NCBI GenBank assembly: GCA_964645045.1
Contig: CAZXYZ010000006.1
Coordinates: 113,105 to 177,104, forward strand
Source of the DNA: Anammoximicrobium sp964645045
GTDB taxonomy: Bacteria > Planctomycetota > Planctomycetia > Pirellulales > Pirellulaceae
DNA length: 64,000 nt
Direction: 5' to 3'
The translations under genes and the position numbers were made by a program. Shown piece after piece: positions 41,401 to 45,494 of this stretch. A model generated the notes under the pieces. That model was not told the origin of the DNA. It did no database searches and saw only the letters and a list, made by a program, of their open reading frames with translations. The stretch's first letter is position 1. Every line of letters starts with the position of its first letter.

Positions 41401-44400
41401 AACGCGGCGCATGGAAGTTCGTCTCTTCAAAACTGTCCGGACTGGCGGACATCGACGCGTCGGCACTCCGCGAAATCGTATTGTAGGTGACGGTCGGCCG
41501 GGCGTCGGTGATATGAATCGGATTAATCGTCCGGGACACCGAATTGATCAGCACGGTGCCGCCGCCGTAACGGATGTCGGCGTTGTTGACGTAGTTCAGG
41601 AAGATGCCTTCGTCCGCCCACTGGAAGTAGCCTTGCGTGCGGTCGATATCGCTGCGGAATTCGAGGCCTCCCCAATCGCCGTTCGCCGGCGTCGTGATGA
41701 ACGGGTTGGTGTCCAGGCCGACCGTTTGGTCGTTGTACGAGGTAAAGTACACGCTGCCGGCGGCCCGGGTGCCGTTGGCGTTTTGCACGGCGGCATCGTT
41801 GATGTCCAAGCTGCCGTTGCCGTTGCTGTCCGTCAGCAGGATCGGTGCGCCCAGGACCTGCAGCGCTCCGCCGCTGCGGTCGATGCCGGCCGAACTGCTG
41901 CCCACGCCGACATGCGCCCGCCGCATCTGGAACACGGCGCCCGCGTCGACCATCATGGTGACGCCGCGGGGAATCTCCAGCGTCGAACCGTCCGGCAACG
42001 CCGCGCCAAGGCTATTAAAGCCGATTTGGTAGGACGGGTTGTCGGCCACCGTTTCGATCTTGCCGTCCAGGCCGAGCGTGCCCACCACGCGGACGATTTG
42101 GCCCGGCTGCGCAGCGGTCAGGGCGGTCTTGAGGTTGTTGTACGGAGCGGTGATCGCACCCGTTCCGCCGTTGGCCGCCGATTTGTCGACGAACAGCGTC
42201 TGCTGCGGGGTCTGGGTGCGGAACCAGAAGTTGTATACGCCGCCGGGGACTCCGTCGCCGTCGCCGTCCAGGAAGGTCGGGGCATTGTTCGGGTTGTCGG
42301 CATCGGAAATGGATTTGGCCGCATCGGGCCGGTAATTCAGCCGCAATTCATACTCGCCCTGCGTCGTCCCGCCGAAGCCCGAATCCTCGATGATCGGATC
42401 GTACTCGTCGTTGCCGCTGGCGCTGACGCCCACATAGTACACGCCGGCGCCCAGGTCGAGTTCCAGGTACGAGTCGCGGCCGAAGTAGTTGTCGTTCCGC
42501 GCCAGCAGTTCGTAGCTGCCGTCCGGCTTGGCCCGCCACAGCGTGATGACCGTGTCCAGCAGACTCGACTGCAGCTGCCGCTCGGCCATCGTCTCGATCG
42601 TCAAGCGGCCGTCCGCATCCGGCCGGCCCGGGATCGCCGCCAACTCGAAACGGAACAGATCGATGTCCTTGCTCTCGGGGAAATACAGATGCCGCAGATG
42701 GACCAGGTCCTGGTCGCTCATGACCGTGGGCTCGAGCGGATTGCCGAAATCGAGCGCGGAATCACTGGCGCGGACCTCGAATCCCGCGGTCGCGGTGTCG
42801 GTATCCAAATCGCCGATGGCCAAACCGGGCAGTTCCGGCGCGCTTCCCAGCCCCAACAAACCGGTGATCCCGCTCATCGCCGTGCGGAACCAGCTGCCGT
42901 TGAAGCGATCGTTCAGATCGACGCTCATCACCAACAGCGGCTGATTGGGATTCACGGCCCTGGTGTCGCCCGAAGCAATGATCAGCCCATCCCGCTCGGT
43001 CTCGACAAATTCGACGCCGATCAGGTCGTTGAGCACCTGAAACGCTTCCCGCGCCCGCCGCTTCTGCGTCTCGGTGATGATGTTGAACGCCGATTGCGGA
43101 TTGCCCAACGAGTCGCTGATGACGCCGATGTCCGTTCGGAAGTTGTACTCGATCCGCGTAATCCCGGTGTTCTTATCCGCGCTGCCGTCCGCCAGGTGCT
43201 GGACCACGGGCGTTTCGCGGTGTCCCGGCTCGTCGTTGCTGCCTGGCAACTCCAGACGGTAAACTTGCGGCTCGATCAGGCCGCGCACAATCCGGTTCTG
43301 CTCGGTCAAGACGTTCAAATTGCTGGCAGTGGCGTAGCTGGAACCTAAGCCGACCAAAGTCACCGGAGCATGCGCCGTGCCGGTGGTGATGACCGTCGCG
43401 GCCACGGCGGGATCCACACTGGCCAAGACCTGCTGTCCGGCGATGAAATGGGCGTTGATGGCATCCACCATCTGCTGCGCCGTGGTGGGGCTGTAAACAT
43501 TGCCCGACGCCGCATACGAGTTCAACTCGACGGTGATCACGTTGTCCAGGACGGACACCTTGGGCATGCTGTCCACGCCGAAGTTGCTCTCGATGACTTC
43601 GATGCGCGTCGCTTGCCCCCACTGCTCGGTCAACCCCAGGAAGCCCACGGGTACTCCGTTGTAGGTTCCCTGATTCGTGGCCTGCGGCGTGACCACGATC
43701 GGCGGCGCCGGCATCGGATTGGGCGTGGTGCCCGTCGCCGGCAGTTCATCGGTTCCGATCCGCAGCCGGAAAGTCCCCGGGCCTTGCGGCGCTAACGCCG
43801 CCAAATCCGAGGCAAACGTCAGGATGGCCATGTCTTTGTCGGCGTTGTACTGCGCAATGATCGGATTGAAGACCAAGTCATCCGTATTTTCCAGCGTGTC
43901 ATTGTTATAGATCAGCTGGTAAAACTGCGGGTTCTGCGCGGCCGTCGGATTGAGATCGTCGTTGTTGAAATAAACGGCGATCTTGTTCCGCTCCTGGGCA
44001 AGACTGCCGTTGGCCAACCGCAGGACGGGTTGAGGCACGACGGAAACGATCTGCGGGGCCAGATCCAACTCGAAAACCACGACGGAATTCTGGCCGTCCA
44101 AGTACGTCTCGCCGTTGATGTTTTTCAACGGCGTCGCCCCGGTTCCAAAAATGTCGATGCGGTAAACGTCGTCCGGGACTTGACCCGCAAAACGGAAAAC
44201 GACCTCGTTTACCGCCGGCTCGGCGCCAACGCCGATGTAACCCGGACGCACGACGATGTCGTTGGCCCCCGCCAAAATTAACGAGGTGTTCGCCGCCGCC
44301 GTGGCTGCAATGTTCTGGGACGGTGAGCCGCGCACGATGCGCGCCGAGACCAGGTTGCTGGCCTCGGCACTGTTGTTCAGAGCGTTTACCAAGTCCAACG

Positions 44401-44929
44401 CCGTCGTCTGATTGTTGGCATTGACGTTCAGACTGACGTTGATCGTCCGCCCAATCACACTGATTCCCGGGAGGCCAGCTCCCCCAAAATTGCTCTTCGT
44501 GATCGATAGCGTAATGCCGTTCTGATCGTCGCCAAGCCGAACCGCAGAAAACTCGATCAACACGCCGTTAGCGCCCGTGCCGAAGTCGCTGGACACAGTC
44601 GCCGGCGCGAACACGCCGTCCATGTTGGCGCGCGTGATTTGGATGCCGCCGGACACCGTACTGCTGCCCAAGGAAGCCGGGTCGATGATCTGGTTCTGAT
44701 CAAAGCGGAATGTCAAGTCGGCCGGCGCTACATTACGGATGTCGCCGGTCTGCAGCAACGCACCGTCGTTCGGCTGGATGCCGATCAGCTGTGCGCCCGC
44801 GAGCAACTGGCGGTCTTCCAGCCGCTCGATCTGCATACCGCGTCGCGGTTTGCGATGCATGGACGAGAGCAACTCCTGCCGATTCTTTCGTTTCTTGGAC
44901 AGCACACTACGCGATCGACGGATGGCCAT
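20483..44929 (-). CDS. giant secreted multidomain protein (8,148 residues) with dockerin end
   Basis: Single open frame of 24.4 kb. The ATG at 44929 follows AGGGG. The N-terminus is basic and carries RLEDRQLLAG (residues 36-45), the motif that marks large exported planctomycete proteins. In order I see: a matrixin-like stretch (about 580-720); a PPC-like domain (about 747-867); beta-helix segments with GDWGG (about 910-1880); further PPC-like parts (about 1917-2150); a block of repeats with DGxxFxIxDG...FEFDxxG (about 2590-5430); a PPC-like domain (5540-5693); a von Willebrand A-like domain (5823-6020); an Ig-like segment; more repeats (6300-7180); DFGDSP and GEVED domain (6938-7315); six VCBS/cadherin-like repeats (7318-7950); a dockerin with two DVNxDG loops (7962-8033); an acidic tail ending DEVLADIFS. 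Probably a cell-surface adhesin or matrix protein. Confidence 0.9.
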   Translation of the reverse strand: MAIRRSRSVLSKKRKNRQELLSSMHRKPRRGMQIERLEDRQLLAGAQLIGIQPNDGALLQTGDIRNVAPADLTFRFDQNQIIDPASLGSSTVSGGIQITRANMDGVFAPATVSSDFGTGANGVLIEFSAVRLGDDQNGITLSITKSNFGGAGLPGISVIGRTINVSLNVNANNQTTALDLVNALNNSAEASNLVSARIVRGSPSQNIAATAAANTSLILAGANDIVVRPGYIGVGAEPAVNEVVFRFAGQVPDDVYRIDIFGTGATPLKNINGETYLDGQNSVVVFELDLAPQIVSVVPQPVLRLANGSLAQERNKIAVYFNNDDLNPTAAQNPQFYQLIYNNDTLENTDDLVFNPIIAQYNADKDMAILTFASDLAALAPQGPGTFRLRIGTDELPATGTTPNPMPAPPIVVTPQATNQGTYNGVPVGFLGLTEQWGQATRIEVIESNFGVDSMPKVSVLDNVITVELNSYAASGNVYSPTTAQQMVDAINAHFIAGQQVLASVDPAVAATVITTGTAHAPVTLVGLGSSYATASNLNVLTEQNRIVRGLIEPQVYRLELPGSNDEPGHRETPVVQHLADGSADKNTGITRIEYNFRTDIGVISDSLGNPQSAFNIITETQKRRAREAFQVLNDLIGVEFVETERDGLIIASGDTRAVNPNQPLLVMSVDLNDRFNGSWFRTAMSGITGLLGLGSAPELPGLAIGDLDTDTATAGFEVRASDSALDFGNPLEPTVMSDQDLVHLRHLYFPESKDIDLFRFELAAIPGRPDADGRLTIETMAERQLQSSLLDTVITLWRAKPDGSYELLARNDNYFGRDSYLELDLGAGVYYVGVSASGNDEYDPIIEDSGFGGTTQGEYELRLNYRPDAAKSISDADNPNNAPTFLDGDGDGVPGGVYNFWFRTQTPQQTLFVDKSAANGGTGAITAPYNNLKTALTAAQPGQIVRVVGTLGLDGKIETVADNPSYQIGFNSLGAALPDGSTLEIPRGVTMMVDAGAVFQMRRAHVGVGSSSAGIDRSGGALQVLGAPILLTDSNGNGSLDINDAAVQNANGTRAAGSVYFTSYNDQTVGLDTNPFITTPANGDWGGLEFRSDIDRTQGYFQWADEGIFLNYVNNADIRYGGGTVLINSVSRTINPIHITDARPTVTYNTISRSADASMSASPDSFEETNFHAPRYQRIAFTSDYVRIGPEIHHNQLINNSVNGLFVRVGTEAGSSAQKLNVSGRWNETDIVHVMSENLAIAAQPGGAFDRSTPPPVALVIQTAVTDNSTTGGSLGSVGTDTKYTYKLTNVDRFGFESPASTGMTKTITAANVSGKLRSMRLTQLPAAPDPYVARRLYRSENDGPFVFVAQLDRQGTVYVDSGKARGGVLQLPPIGAVTLTPQLGGTLEPGSYSYRVTFVDAIGKESRASDASVRVTLDGNPTALGLPGRGAVLLDRLPVPQASGNYVARRIYRSSETGSAPYELVAEIDATSASFLDDGTTDPTAVLDDSIQLGRPNGRLAIDPSIVVKLDGARFELELAAQMIAEGGDGREIIFTSIADDRYGAGGTFDTGNDGAIIAGSSNDPQAGDWGGIYGGHLSNLNLDHAVFAYGGGVTRVEGTFTAFNVVEIMDNAEARIANSVFEFNARGQGGQGEANRFGRGFNEPGVVFVRQAQPVIYNNIFRNNPDDDPNTSQTNTALATPAININVNALNYVYKRDTGRTTGLIDRLEGYRDNQGPLILDNQLDDNEINGMVVRGQTLTTQSVWDDTDIVHVLFDTVYVSDFHSFGGLVLASSPTESLVVKLLGAGAGFVANGIPHEIDDRIGGIIQVLGQPGSPVVLTSFRDDRHAAGTRPDGNPQGDTNNDGSLTAARPGDWNSVRLDKYSHDRNVETLYEDEARDVNSPGPNGSPDSAQLLGILAPREYAGDENRRLGFTVKGFLSDAKDLDVYSFKGIPGTEVWIDLDRTTMAFDPIIELLDSNGQVVARSLSSLREQLNPNNYLEPLQRDDENLTARELADASLLSGEGRLMKKTPQIPTTDFYTSNPRDPGLRLLLPGLANPEDPERPLTYHVRIRSNSPNLDDLAGGLTSGAYQMQIRLRELDELGGSTVRYATIAFATNGIEMYGLPAHSPLSGEAAEDTSQNETSGNAQRLGNLLNADRNTISVGGVLDSLEDGNPNTPDVDFYEFDISFLDPDILPTYPFLTYPTVFDLDYANGLTGRPNASMQVYRLYDVNGTPEDRSDDIYRLVYTARDGNVAEDRPATPGVSDVQDMLRGSVGGSDPFLGVVDLAIVQPTGEPFKPYPHATFRVAVSPDIWMPDEMNQFTSAIAANPDLRLEPIDTVRRIAEDHIEVGNTSTNDPSQIPALWDNTSEVAYHLGDVVLYLTRDRGLPGDVTSTTVLTVDPFTGTQETVMTAFGDETADIAMHDNGWLYSYRLSRNEPFPCFPNDPSSGNYLSVSPRDGSAVRVRDDGIETYIEDAANPGTSVSSSICPGDGIEFNAVTIYSNQDGLAVGERGYAPFPNLLPGVEIIENILYRFVADPTSANQGEAVSTPQIDKTDSTTSSIFTGAGTQIQERGEVLTAPRLELTYASGGLLTAPTPPPTRPAQQNIQDGQFFTVVDGANQTTFEFDTGPEVTQAINVAGDVSIRDGNFFQLDNTIFQMDVGSVVEVFGSGSMVDGAVVTVNDGNISRSFEFQLTQTPLPPRTDPNATLITVGAGTTPLQIASDLATAINASALNIIAHAPGRRVSMEGDFAVSLSAGANGLRVRGTAGAAPILQGVDGSQIADGDNFYLSSGGYFQKFEFDTGYTLITPVRYLLQMPTVGGRGITDGERFTIGNTATGVNLTFEFDRDGRVSVPAAQVISYSTSDTADQLAAAIVAVIGNPVLALNLAPTAQSGGVVHLGSTQANSLNTSNAPSITSRGVAGGITEGETFRIGDGFRTVVFEMDSDGLLADPAYVPIAFSQAATHDQIGANIAAAVAAQPLALTPTYLGDGLVHLGGDDGIPAGSRNHVLDTSTAANISDTGRPGVSDASAVPIDFIIPGPSFTAAQVINRIDVAVQTATANKQIEQAFAGTNLWDGRTFSVVNHGRTYTFEYDDTRFGPAGVTLGNFRIAFDPGDANANPVVPATTAALMAQRIAAAVRAAIPSAVVTVGIRDRVVIEEYGINFTTQPVNDRIVVNGDRILFTPGTSAIRDITSYGLGFTLITNVEESYAIYNPDPRLTPFLPTDYTVQPSAPPPPGRNMTDHIIATRVAAVVGPVIDVDLTDGAWGAGGFLSRINFPDAVSADFAGMNTPGLPQVWRPVATSASGVSSGNVRVPVLADDWPEDHPVDRNVNGVADGAPVLGLANRVANTIDRTLNNPFGIDAAARGRYVRLNRGSIINNSSIIAKGEGPGGKVTGIATLNGQVYAVSNQGGLYRINDPFNFGGNDDDVQTTYIANSREDLLGIQFSALTAGPPNVENGAYNNMLFATDSAGTLYAFNTAGEAQPVFANGATSVSTGVHPTEVRGLAFSTLDYNLFERTPTNRQVVAANPMDVRLGIAPQVGLPIVVDKQQFTPGHENYPSGTSSIHFGQGNVNGAPRSYDFPGGAHGSVVSNEFSLKGYSAADKPALYFSYYLDTENDSSNPFNSASGLIMRDAVRVYISDNNGDWQELATNNSYRGNGFVDDELQDFDAAYRAATAPDDPNQYFDIQEMFDVDDWRQVRIPLDQYTGRTNLRLRVDISTAGDLNIANAATGEEIRAVAGIFIQDGQTAQIGPHVLEFDSGLTIVAPTGAAIPLNEEMTLTDELDNTTVLRFVSNTLTSSDMIVTDGSQLFDGDVFSLNDGTTTRFFEFDSGFILTVPPTGSAGINDLEILLIDLDGAGPNLPVAFEFDKDGVLIDVDGIPGPDNGTNIVNIADNLTILVPATGAQIGDGDMMSLTNGVTTHTFEFDKDGTLINPFNLPINAAQNRTLSLPAAGGGVGGVQDGDTFRIDPDGLGAIAPVVFEFDSNGVVSAPNVIRFDHFTTQDVLGDRVATAILGQFGVLQLNAKNTGGGIVVLDRTTPRTVVDTTTAPSVANGFQPPTQDEMAERIIAALDGADGVTDRQVLGLTLPSLAAGDVVNGAIVLGGTRPVHVLNTGGPFGVNQTVTAKTADEVAERIANAVNAGFQTTALRAAALGNGMLTVLDAAGGTAHTIDVAGAPGLTLSGTPGVNPLNIAVPFFPTDTVDQMINGGPNVVVDPPLAAGARPGLIAVINTSGMAISASQLAFPNDNVIALDGTLVPANTVTFSPGATALRAQGIVPIYVDGTQTPNDVAERIFLAIEDAVRRGQLAATVIPHMNANVGYDNPTVRPSDYRTNRINVEGLKSVTFSSGAASPIVVEGRQGWNDTAVTNQALIPFHTDMTRVQVANELDNVLEQLFNNPTLITQSGLNYSDGDTFVMEDGVHAPVVYEFDSGYVLAVPIGGGAVADGGIEDGEYFTIRDSAGLVSATFEFDKDGRLTLPPGTSTAVPIKETDSALSVARTMVQVLQSHPLRASLNLTPRLLTNNRVQVGGSRGAQLTISSGSALTLEAARPGTAPAATLQLPATLAMQLPDPLTIHIPPSGILDGETFVISDGLTSVTFEFENIFFGNGVATGNRAVPFAPTDTPEDIGRSLVNQVSGSGLFVEPTMLGGTGNIDLGGGANFSLQIPATAPNSLRQIGLLSLQVPPGGGGDVRDGDYFTITSGTADYIFEFEDTVTVPGGNGARRAGSILIGFNPADTQAQLANRIVARLNSVPGLALNATSAPGGIVNLAPVGTVVITLPTVPNQLFQTGPLALQAPTGGGTAVRDGDEFTISDGSTNFLFEFEDTVTVPGGNGARLVGSILIPFSPLDTQDQIADRILTRLQTVAGLNLNPIKMTGSARVHLGSVSYDTNAFTQITLDTSATHLSQTGSSDRLVDGQRLFVTDGTTVATLEFDLNASVLPGNAAVNVSAGSTPHQIASEIIFEINRAALGLSPRHLGDGLIHIGGTVLHDVDTASAPAITKLGTGGAVPDGQAFFVTEGSVTKRFEYDKNGIIAPGSIRIAITDAMSRDEIALATVAAMSPGTSSLGIVPAYLGNGLIDVGGNDESDVLTLSSSLEIDPAFPPLQFRVPGPGGGAGGVIDQETFTITFTDPVTAAETDYVFEFDNNGVVLAGHIPVPFQYTDTQNSVARRIVTAITDNVPGLAPVNLGDGVVNLGGDPLVFELVFEAALPLVATGMHGAQTPHVQVLFAPSDDFTSHDVAVSIATSINGTLNLDVQANAGATQTADQRRVELVHTSAFPWDIQFTSNVGAALRREAAAEAVKQDKDLLRMIGQNVIDAGPLGYDSIHPDDLFTADFNTHLPGDAFSGFNSPARGQDNVYEGLYLDDFIIGFSERGEQVNDAVTSANSNFVVNPDGQPNVTEGEYQLEIRRGPDVSSPLLRSFDTNDRMGTGQTLLIQRGLDIADGQTFALSDGVRNVVFEYLDTTIPDNQPEPGRLGIPFTPAEPDYVVAQRVRDAINGPDAQAVLDVTASISDGTLIGQGSPMYSTSARVNLFGPVTLVVHATDVAEVNDSIATATPTGIVGLDSAAFLGQGYIGDNENFPLRRGFDVDLFRVDLTARETLRIDLDAFEIGSNLDAYLRIFDANGNEVAFSDDARGPLEFARFDPYLEFVPQLSGTYYIGISGVNYRNGKYGADDNIAYDPAVPGSGVESGTTGFYQIEISFGRATHADYVLYDENGDSNLFRDQGQILIFANTITDSSQYGIVSAAGQREGQEGDIPRMGPVRMTPKLNTEDLVPGVVISNNVLAYNNQGGIRFAGDTNPGTQQTAAVPFGRIVNNTIYGGVQPNPVAAPVDVVFMIATSAGMANDIVELRRQLPALDAQMQAANLDAQYGLVTFPDSNPNNGAQQIQDLVTFTTFTATGSPFNTFPTAGSTEYGSQAVLEALNATNPATTFSYRLGANILTIMVTDEDDDSLATDFSTALAALQTSQATFFGITQDPNSPFAGNTAQTYGEFARQSGGSLFDINAFRQSPSTFFNSFSQAIVGTLSGGLGVGITVEDNASPTVLNNIAAGLAVGISVDAGSEAAGTVVGGTLYQGNQLNLNAAFLNEDFRLILNTADPLFRDVANRNFYLAPLSPAIDSSVGSLLERFDIKQVKNILGISDSPILAPDTDLTGQQRVDDPDVETPAGFGEYVFVDRGGLDRSDFVGPTATSVSPRDNDADGLDQNSAPTILEFDSSVAYSSFRIRLVDGVPPADPNLGSGVEDATVVSSNVILKRDGVPLVDGIDYSFSYNSTSDTIVLTPLSGIWQQDRIYTVEINNTDHFRVVNKSGPDLTDGYAFVVLDRTGRSETFEIDSGYTLSVPQTLTLVVPEAGGSLGGIADGASFTVRRTIPGTPVKTAVFEFDSNGVWTDNNLDGIPDNFLVAFNVASTPEQIAEAMVQQLIFADIGLSPRHIGEGVVHLGATEFHRVDKNRAPTLTLLPASAAQSGQAAGLADGDSFFVDDGTKIVTFEFDNNGARIDANADGVPDNPGATLITFSASDTNAEIAAKIGAEIELAKLGLDAVPIGDGRVHLGGVPYVHIVDVTRSRLTLVGRPGVSPAFGLRIPSRAGAPRMSDDGSGTVYLKDGDKFTINDGQRTVTFELDDLDAPVGGGLTTAPNIVVAYHSSRYGLRIPTNANGTPRVTNDGSGNPFLSDGQTFTITDGTRTVTFELDDIARSAGVSGANVAVAYRSDTGTTNDIAEALVAAVNSTALQGLNPANQGQGIVLLGEPLDGTSQHTVNVNSSGLRTVGQPGVDSATLDNLANVIVAAIQTAPLSGLKPVNAGLGVVLLGEPTDGTSRHTLDVSQSGLTKLGAAGVSAAIPVPVKLYTEDFTRPLEEQLVPFDGTQVAVAVIEAINGSLLQVTALPAGGEVVLIQNALQLTELDPVFVSSERRLGVEDRAGNALKANLLSGDTQTTIIVGSVNMDFGDSPETAGGHYPTRLGLNGATHMITEPPLFLGRRVDAERDGQVSAGVNGDDNDSNGFAVSTAGVARVTTSSPQTPAVLQLPQPLTLLISDGLTLLDGAIFTVTNNGLTVAFEYDSNNSLASVGSTRIPFAVTDTLEQIAAATVEVLTADTSLGLLPSYAGANAVHLGSDGMSVLPGRGLNEAGVANPITDGEKFTIDVPGTGGAVRYTFEFDNQRLNNGVVRGNIPVVFDKGTTQDGYVQAVRAAILGARLGIAATDLGSGQLELNGDDDDGVVLGAFNRGSVTEVIVTASADGLLDAWIDFNIDGDFDDAGEQIFASRQLKAGQNTFEIQAPADAVDGQTVGRFRFSSAGGLRPTGLAADGEVEDYVVNILAGTPPVAQNDSYTSNEDEAGATLFGSVLVNDINSTSGTTLTVPTYQNVTSLGALVTMNANGTFRYDARGASALQALDVGQSLTDTFTYRASDGTFLSSAATVTITVQGRNDAPTAVTDLQFTDQNKTIDIQVVANDLDPEKHPLTVTGVSGGIGQVTINATLNLVQYDPAGQFDNLNTGQSASDSFTYQVSDGRGGVATGTVIVTVFGLNDPPVAVTDQWTSANPIARTTEQSPVIIPVLANDTDPEGTKLTVTAVQLVGTKGLVTINALGSFDNTVTYNPNGKFESLAVGQTATDTFRYTVRDEDGYTSVGTVTVTIDGLNDAPTAVNDSGINVARNGTVVINVLSNDTDIDGDSLQVTTVNLAALGTLGTAVRNADNTITYDPNHKFDQLQIGQSLTDRFLYSISDGNGGTSTAVVTVTVFGASNPPVAVNDLITTTEDESVVVNVLFNDTDDFGPKTVVAVDATGLLGSVFINPLNQPNNQVIYSPDGQFDTLKAGQTAIEIFKYTVSDGVGSSVGTVTVTVTGVNDAPIANIDPNGYTVVRGSLLNANDLTGQNNGPGNDSVLLNDTDAEGDALRALIVTRPLYATAGGFTLNSDGTFIYRHNGGPSSFDTFTYQAQDSNGAVSQQIVTVVISIVDSAPSDWQNPILRYDVNNDGSVSPIDALLLINYINAQTTSPPPPLPTPRPVGAPFYDVNGDGVANAQDVLAVINEINRLNSPSGGEGEGALAFAMPATEVKTAVLIAAAQAAPVVSPTELVPPLTPAVETLIERPRSVQLEDASRTAAGPRQTAEPATVRIDRYDLEDVLDSIAGDVGDSFAEATAFDEVLADIFS

Positions 44930-45494
44930 GAACCAACCCCTTTTGTGACCCGCTCGTTGAGGATCAATGGTTTCCTACGGGAACTGATCTACGCACTGCC
45001 AGCGCAGTATTGTGGGCAATAACAGCAGCATCGGCAGCTAGCGTTAAGTAAATCTAGGCAATATGGGAAGACCGGAATGTTCGTTTCGGAGACCACGCCG
45101 TAAAAAGCGGATTATAGTCTCCGACTAGTCCAGTTCAATTAACAGGTAATGCACCAAAAAGGTGGACTTTATCGTTCTGTACCTTCTCTAGTGAGCGTGA
45201 CGGTTGTAATGAATTGGGGCGCAACTGTCATTCCCACAAACAAAATACGGAAAGGCACTCGCCTTTGACGCAATCGATCCTGTGACGGTTCCCCAGCAAC
45301 CTGCCCGCAGGAGATGCTAAGATTGCTAGTAAATAGCTAACTAACTGCAATTATGGTTATATCTGTGGGTCGCAGTCCTCCGTGTGTCTATATCCGAGTG
45401 CGTCTCACAATTCACTGCGCCCACGGATCGAAGCACACGGATTTGGAGTCGGACGCAAGAGGACAATTCTCTGTCGATCACACCGCCCAAGGTC
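44930..45494. other. AT-richer intergenic region upstream of the giant gene
   Basis: 565 bases between the giant gene and the peptidase gene, both on the minus strand. It contains the promoter at 45111-45138 and a small hairpin AAAGGC/GCCTTT near 45254-45269 that might end peptidase transcription. I see no coding potential, tRNA or known RNA structure in it. Confidence 0.55.
45111..45138 (-). promoter_or_regulatory. promoter of the giant gene
   Basis: On the minus strand TTGAAC (45138-45133), a 16-base spacer and a perfect TATAAT (45116-45111). Transcription would begin near 45104, leaving a leader of about 175 bases before the ATG at 44929. Confidence 0.65.

Noticed and set aside
22451..43348. 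Very long plus-strand reading frames opposite the giant gene (for example 22451-24934, 25610-28303, 29990-34648, 39326-43348)
   Set aside because: They mirror the codons of the giant gene in one antisense frame. In GC-rich DNA the opposite strand easily stays open; the translations are rich in Arg, Gly, Gln and His and lack domains or ribosome-binding sites.
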